DNA from: Cudoniella acicularis
Lineage: Eukaryota; Ascomycota; Leotiomycetes; Helotiales; Helotiaceae
DNA: 13,515 bases
Assembly: GCA_013054445.1 (NCBI GenBank)
Contig: JAAMPI010001513.1
Location: 1-13,515 of the forward strand
Direction of reading: 5' to 3'
The first letter of the stretch is position 1. Each line of letters opens with the position of its first letter. Of this stretch, positions 8,765 through 13,515 are shown in pieces. The notes under the pieces are model-generated. The model saw nothing but the letters and a program-made list of their open reading frames with translations. It made no database searches and was not told the DNA's origin. The translations under genes and the position numbers were made by a program.

Positions 8765-9622
8765 TTAAAGTTCTTCTTGAAGCCAGTCATCATACTCTTG
8801 GTCGGTGATATTAGCCTGGCAGGGGGTCAAATCCATCAGACTTCTTCCCAAGAAACGGGACTTTATCTGCAGGCTTTTATTATGCTTCACATCTAATGGG
8901 AGACTGTGTTTGGCATGATCTAGCCAGATACTACCATAGTCATGCAGATTGAGTTGTACCAAGAAGTCCGGCGTCGTTCCATAGTATTCATACCAGTCAG
9001 GTATTTGAAAGTGAAACGATAATTCTTGTAAAGAACAAGCCTAAAGCAAATCTTGTAGAGGTTGGTGGCTGACATCCACGTCCAAAATAATTGCCATGCG
9101 AGTTATTTTCTGCAAAATTGACCTGTTGAAGTTGAAATCGCTCAAGCTGAGAATATTTGGCACCCTCCCACGAAATAGGCTCTTCTGCCTAGATATTATA
9201 AATTCGTCTACTTCAAAATTGATCCAAACCAAAGGGGTTGAGATCCAAGACGGTAGTTTAAGGGGTTTCTCCTCGCAAAGGGAATAGTGCCGTTGTCCTT
9301 CAGACCGCGACTCTTGGCACGTGTGCATGATGGCTGGGGCTGTAGACTGCATTCCGATGATCAGAAAATTAGTCCAAGTTCAATTTATAATGAGAGCGGA
9401 AAGAATTAACTATGCTACTATGAAAATGCTCACTTGTATCTCAATCTTATAGTCATGAATGGAGTATAGGTGAATGCGTCGCGGTACTCTCGCTGCAAAC
9501 CCCCAGATTCTCCGTCGTAACCCCAGTGGTAATTTGTTGAAGCAATGGAGCTCCTTCAGTGGACCGAGGAAATCGACTCTGAGTGGCGGAAGCTTCTTGA
9601 GAAGCCCTTTGAGCCGCGTCAT
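8765..9622 (-). pseudogene. 2EXR-domain protein gene, two exons, interrupted by one in-frame TAG
   Basis: Exon 1 is 9434-9622 (63 codons from ATG 9622; an in-frame stop lies upstream). The intron is 9347-9433 (GTGAGC donor, GGACTAATTT branch, AATGCAG acceptor, phase 0). Exon 2 runs to TAG 9041-9043, giving 164 aa. The same frame then stays open for another 91 codons to TAA 8765-8767. Exon 1 carries the 2EXR opening (CFNKLPLGLRRRIWGFAARVPR) and exon 2 the usual APAIMHTCQESRSEG and VWINFEVDEF segments. 2EXR proteins are abundant in filamentous fungi and their biochemical role is not established. The length with the TAG ignored (255 residues) suits the family, so the TAG is most simply a recent nonsense change, for example from CAG. 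A shorter functional protein cannot be excluded. Confidence 0.72.
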
Positions 9623-9872
9623 GTTAAAGTGATAAGTGTGGAGAGGTCCTGTGACTGCGGTTGTGGATGTCGACCTTTAGAGACAAGACAAAAATTGAGG
9701 TTGAGTTTCAGATTTATGCGAGACTTGAGGCCAAGATTCCAGAAATCGGTGGAATCACAAAAAGAGGAAGGTTCGGATGTGTGCAGATCGGCGTATGATC
9801 CAAGAGTTGTGGCGATGAAGGAGGTTGAAAGTTGAAACGCTTGTATCGCAACATGGGAGCTTTTATGTGCGC
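9623..9872. other. Upstream flank of the minus-strand 2EXR gene
   Basis: A plus-strand open frame (9545-9835) runs antisense to the 2EXR start and has no recognisable domain. I treat it as a shadow. The stretch probably holds the 2EXR promoter, but I see no clear element. Confidence 0.4.
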
Positions 9873-9991
9873 CGTAAGCGAGCCAGGCTATTCAGTGACG
9901 AAGATTACATGAGCATGTAACTTGCGGACTTTCCTGTACGTTGTTTGCAAATTCACTTCCCTATGGGAAGGGACGAGGAAGCTCGCTTACG
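9873..9991. repeat. Nested inverted repeats (three-way-junction-like)
   Basis: Outer arms CGTAAGCGAGC (9873-9883) and GCTCGCTTACG (9981-9991) are perfect 11-bp inverted copies 119 bp apart end to end. Inside are two more perfect hairpins: TTACATG-AG-CATGTAA (9905-9920) and CTTCCC-TAT-GGGAAG (9956-9970). Together they could fold as one stem with two hairpin branches. It may be a small non-autonomous element, a structured RNA or a cruciform. I see no obvious target-site duplication. Confidence 0.6.
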
Positions 9992-11314
9992 CGGAGCGCT
10001 TGTCAACTTTGGATAGAGAAAGCGCAACCATTTCCGTGCTTAAAGTAAAACCCCCACACTAGCTTCAGAGCAATTAAGAGGTTTTGAAGTGAATTGGGCA
10101 AGGGTTCAGCCGTGACTTTTGAGACAATTGCTTTTCGCACGTTGGGCCGTATACCGATTACTGGTACCTTGATAAATCGCCATAAAACACTTAAAATTAG
10201 CTAAATGACTATTAATTTAAAATTGAAAAAGACCTGTCTAAAGAGGGAATTACTACAATAGTTTCTAGATTTCCTACCTAAAAGTAGTATCTCATGCCAG
10301 CAAAGCACCTTTTCGTTGAAGTGTTGCCAGTGTTCTTCGGCACGGACCGCTACAAATTCTAAGAGAATCTTTAATGTTGCTGCTGTTTCGAGAATTTTCC
10401 GGGCCGCTATACCTAAATGAATACGACTGCTTTAAAATGGATATGTTTGTGGTACAACTGATGAGTCCAGCTGACAACGACATGCGAACTGGCAAGCACA
10501 GGGCTAACTATAAAAGCGTTGGTCCCCTCTAAATATTCTTGGCATCGTTCTTCAAACCCCCTGACAGCCAGCACTGAATTCAATCTCCATTCGTAGTCTT
10601 ATTTGGCTCATAAAGCCGTTCAAACAGTCATTGGGTAAATCGCTGAACAATTCAACAAGTTTAGAGGCTAGCTTTCTTAAAGACTTTATACAATTCACCG
10701 ACATAAGTTCTCCTCCCTAGACACAGGCTAAAGATACAACAAGGGTCCCCTGCCAAGAATGGTTAAAAATACCCCACATGAGAGAGGCGGTCTTTTAAAT
10801 ATAAACCCTAGGCAAGCTCGCCTCCCTTAAGTGCTATAAGACAAGGTCTTGTCTCCGCCCGAATTGTCCTCTTCTTCCTCAAATAACCTTGTCGTCATTA
10901 CCACCACAACATTAACTGGACTTTGACTTAACTTTCTGAATTATTTGTACACGCAACGATATTAGCCAAATGCTATCTTTCACAAAGATGGCAGAGTCTA
11001 GAGAGGGGATAATGTCTCCTGCTTCTAGCTACGGAAAAGTACATATCGATTAGGCTCACTGGTGCGACTGGGCGAGAAAAAACAAGGACAAAGCTAAGAG
11101 CAAGATGGAAGGGGAGGCCAATGTCCAGACAAGCGATATGCAACAACTTGTGTTCGGCCCTCAAATAAAGGTCAAACGTCAACGCTACATATCCCCTTAC
11201 CCACAACATGCACCATTACCGACTCCTTCTTACCCTAACATGCGCCCCCAAGCCTCTCATACACCAAGAGAATAATCAGCGACAGCGACAACGACAGCTG
11301 CGTGTCAATATTTC
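9992..11314. other. Gene-poor AT-rich region between divergent 2EXR genes
   Basis: No supported gene. Stretches near 10180-10300 and 10640-10850 are rich in TA dinucleotides and stops in all frames, as seen in RIP-degraded DNA, but I have not computed an index. The 6-bp inverted pair GAGGCG (10784-10789) / CGCCTC (10819-10824) is minor. The right end is probably the promoter of the plus-strand 2EXR copy. Confidence 0.4.
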
Positions 11315-12119
11315 ATGTTTACACCGGAACATTACGAACTGAAAGCCTTCTCGGTCAACCAACGCGCAAAGACTATAGCCAACACAATTGGCTCGGCAAT
11401 TATCCCTTCCAAGGATAGTACCACCCGAGTCAAGAAGTTACTCAAGGGGCTTTCACCTCTCCATATCCCAACTCCAGCAAAAGCACCTACTGAATTCCCC
11501 AACTTCAAGAAGCTTCCACCTGAACTTCGACTCGTGATATGGGGACTTGCCGCTAAAGAACCCAGAGATATCGAGCTGCATTTCCGGGTCCAAATGGATA
11601 GATAGTATGATTTTAGCAATCGCATAACGAGAAAACAGGTAAGACCACTTCTACACATTCCCTCCCTACCTCTTCCCCTTTGACCCAAAATCCATCAACG
11701 ACCTCGCCTTCAGCTGGCTCATCCAAAACTCCTCCGCTGAAAGCCTGACCATTGATTTTATGCCAGAAGGATGGGACCACATAGGCGTATTTGAAAACCT
11801 CACGTCGCACCTCCAACTTCATGATCTTATTAACCCGTCTCACGAACAAAACGTCAGGATCCTTGAAAGGCTCAAGAAATGCGGAAAGTCCGATCTCCAA
11901 GTTACTCTCGGATTCTTAACAGAGACGGAGAGCGATTTGTCGCCGTGGTCAACTGATATTTGGCGCTACAAGGATTTTGATCTCGAGTTGTCGGGTGCGC
12001 GTCGGAAGTTCAACGACCGTATTATTCGAATATTTGGGAAAGTGGAAACTATGGCACAACTTAGTAGGAGATTTTACTCCGGGAGATATGGGATCTTGAG
12101 CTACTGGACAGCTAGGTGA
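11315..12119 (+). pseudogene. Second 2EXR-domain gene copy, middle part lost
   Basis: An open frame from ATG 11315 (96 codons, TAG 11603-11605) carries the 2EXR opening FPNFKKLPPELRLVIWGLAAKEPRDIELHF. Before it, TRVKKLLKGLSPL parallels TRLKGLLKKLPPL in the minus-strand copy, so the two are paralogues. A second frame, open from 11643 to TGA 12117-12119, reads FYTFPPYLFPF and onward without a stop for 158 codons, which looks like real coding sequence. The CQESR-type segment expected between them is absent. Where the other copy has its donor (CAA|GTGAGC), this one has CAA|ATGGAT, so the donor GT is lost. The only nearby acceptor (AAACAG at 11634-11639) leads straight into TAA in the downstream frame. 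A deletion plus donor loss is the simplest reading. An unusual splice form that I did not find is the alternative. Confidence 0.65.
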
Positions 12120-13112
12120 TTGATTTGTGTTCTGTGTAATTGATTGGTAGATCCTCTAGCGATTGATCTTGTCAAAAGACATGGGTCAGTATTGAACTTA
12201 GGGAGCGGGGAGGAATCTCCTACTAGAAGGGGAACTCTAGAGTTTGGGGCAAGATATAGGGTCGGATTTGGTTAGGCATAACTGGATATGAAATCTGCAT
12301 TTTATAGATTATTAGGATCGCTAGTAATCTTAGTAAAAACCACAGGCTAATATATAAATCTGAATAAACTACATAAAACACTACACGCACAAGTTCCTGT
12401 TTATCACTGCTTGAGTTACTTTATTGACCAACCGCTAGAAGGGCCTTTCGAAGACCCTATATGCTTTGCCTTATACTCCCTTAATCCCTAGCCAAGCACC
12501 TTGGTGGCTCTAAATCTATTTGAGACTAACTAGACTGTAAGTGATATATTTTCCCATTTATGTTTTTAAGGCTCTTTCATAACTATAAATAGTAAGGATA
12601 AATAGCGTACTACCTAATAAAATCTAAGACTTAAGTCTCTTTTTACATTTTTTCTTCTTCCTTCTATCTCCTTCTAAAACTTTCTATCTCCCCCTCCCCT
12701 CATACCATCTTCCTACCAGCGTTCAGGAGTATAAGCGGTATTAGAGAGCAGAGGGCAGGACAACGCCCATTCCCCATCTTTCCAAACAAAGAAACAACAC
12801 AACACACCCATCTTACCCCATAATTTCTCTCTCCCAAACTTCAAAAATTCTATCTATTCGCAATTCCGCAAAAAAACAAAAGCCCCCTTCATATGCCGTC
12901 TCTCGTTGTAGATTCGAGAACTTTCCTCTTTTTTGATAGCGAGTCTCGCGAATCCCCAATTCCAAAAAAAAAAAAAAGCTCTCACCTTCCCGCCTTCCTC
13001 ATGCAAAATATAAACAACGGAAGGGCAAATTTCTCCTACCCCGCACGGTTGCAATTGCTATTCGCTATATATTTGGGTGCTTCTATTTCTCAATCTAGGG
13101 ACTCCAGTCGAT
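12120..13112. other. AT-rich then pyrimidine-rich non-coding stretch
   Basis: 12280-12640 is AT-rich with many TA steps. 12635-12720 is a strong C/T tract on the plus strand, typical of fungal promoters. An A14 run is at 12964-12977. A 96-codon plus frame (12893-13183) starts with ATG but has no recognisable domain and crosses the A run. The character suggests upstream DNA of a gene beyond 13515. Confidence 0.35.
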
Positions 13113-13279
13113 CGGCAAGCGCAAGCGCAAAACAGAGAAGGAAAGCGCTTCGTCCCATTTCCCGCCCCGTATATACTTGCTAGGTACCATGAGGTGTTTG
13201 CACGTTCTACCGATGCGGTTCTAGTTACATACTATTCGAGCACCCCTTCTCGGCAAGCGCAAAACGAGAAGGAACGCGC
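13113..13279 (+). repeat. Imperfect direct repeat pair (CGGCAAGCGC...GAGAAGGA...CGC)
   Basis: Copy A (about 13113-13147) and copy B (about 13251-13279) share CGGCAAGCGC, AAAAC and GAGAAGGA. Copy A carries an extra AAGCGC unit and one extra A. Both sit in a C/T-rich region with no gene. They could be protein-binding sites or a remnant of local duplication. Confidence 0.6.
13245..13272. repeat. Hairpin CCTTCTCG / CGAGAAGG
   Basis: Perfect 8-bp arms (13245-13252 and 13265-13272) around a 12-nt loop. It overlaps copy B of the direct repeat. Copy A lacks the left arm, so the hairpin is particular to copy B. Confidence 0.6.
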
Positions 13280-13515
13280 GATCGAATCTCCTCCCGTCCC
13301 CTTTCCCACTCACTTCCCATCATCTTCCTCGAAAACTCAAATTTATCAAATGGCGAATTAAAGATTCAAAAGTTCTGATATACCTAGGTATCTCTACAGT
13401 ACTCACTCTCTGCCTGCCTATTAATAATACTCCGCCCACCACCCTTCAAATTAGCTTTTAAATTGAGAGCGGACGAAAAGCCGGGAGAATGGAAGGAAGC
13501 ACTTCAAAAAGCTTT
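13280..13515. other. Right edge, no gene seen
   Basis: C/T-rich sequence continues to about 13325, followed by ordinary AT-rich DNA. No frame or RNA gene is supported. It may be a promoter or leader for a gene outside the window. Confidence 0.35.

Noticed and set aside
9545..9835. 96-codon plus frame opposite the 2EXR start
   Set aside because: It is antisense to a supported exon with a recognised domain and shows no motif of its own.
10973..11209. 78-codon hydrophobic minus-strand frame
   Set aside because: It has no domain, homology I recognise or splice context, and it lies in the presumed promoter of the 2EXR copy.
12893..13361. Two overlapping plus-strand frames of about 95 codons
   Set aside because: They are low-complexity, cross an A14 run and the direct repeats, and one lacks an ATG start. 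They look like promoter DNA.

Overview
The window looks like nuclear DNA of a filamentous ascomycete (Pezizomycotina; a Leotiomycete is a guess). The reasons are short GT..AG introns with ACTAAC/CTGAC-type branch sites, an intact HAL/SAT4-type kinase, a secreted-type GMC oxidoreductase, and two members of the filamentous-fungal 2EXR family. Gene density is low, and only one protein gene is clearly intact.

Layout. 1-1476: no recognisable gene; TATA-like motif near 808. 1477-1620: two possible upstream ORFs. 1863-4086 (+): two-exon Ser/Thr kinase, 724 aa. 4087-5077: intergenic, between convergent units. 5078-7632 (-): GMC oxidoreductase pseudogene with a recognisable signal peptide, FAD motif, both GMC signatures and the catalytic-His region, but at least four frameshifts, three in-frame stops, two 7-bp tandem duplications and an enlarged intron. 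8151-8334 (+): a tRNA-Gly(UCC)-like gene in three pieces. 8765-9622 (-): 2EXR-domain gene with one in-frame TAG. 9873-9991: nested inverted repeats. 11315-12119 (+): a second, related 2EXR gene with its middle missing. 12120-13515: no convincing gene; AT-rich and pyrimidine-rich stretches, a direct repeat and a hairpin, perhaps upstream DNA of a gene beyond the right edge.

The most unusual item is the tRNA. Removing two segments of 52 and 51 nt, each with textbook spliceosomal intron signals, plus a 9-nt insert at the canonical 37/38 position, leaves a 72-nt cloverleaf. It has the conserved tRNA positions, a perfect D stem, a Gly(UCC) anticodon arm and a perfect T arm. The acceptor stem has two adjacent U-U mismatches, so it may be a decaying copy. 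If functional, it would be a nuclear tRNA gene whose A box and D arm are interrupted by spliceosomal-type introns.

The protein genes do not form a pathway. The window reads as a conserved housekeeping-type kinase gene next to an accessory region where a secreted enzyme gene and two 2EXR paralogues are decaying. All calls are by eye; no database search was possible.
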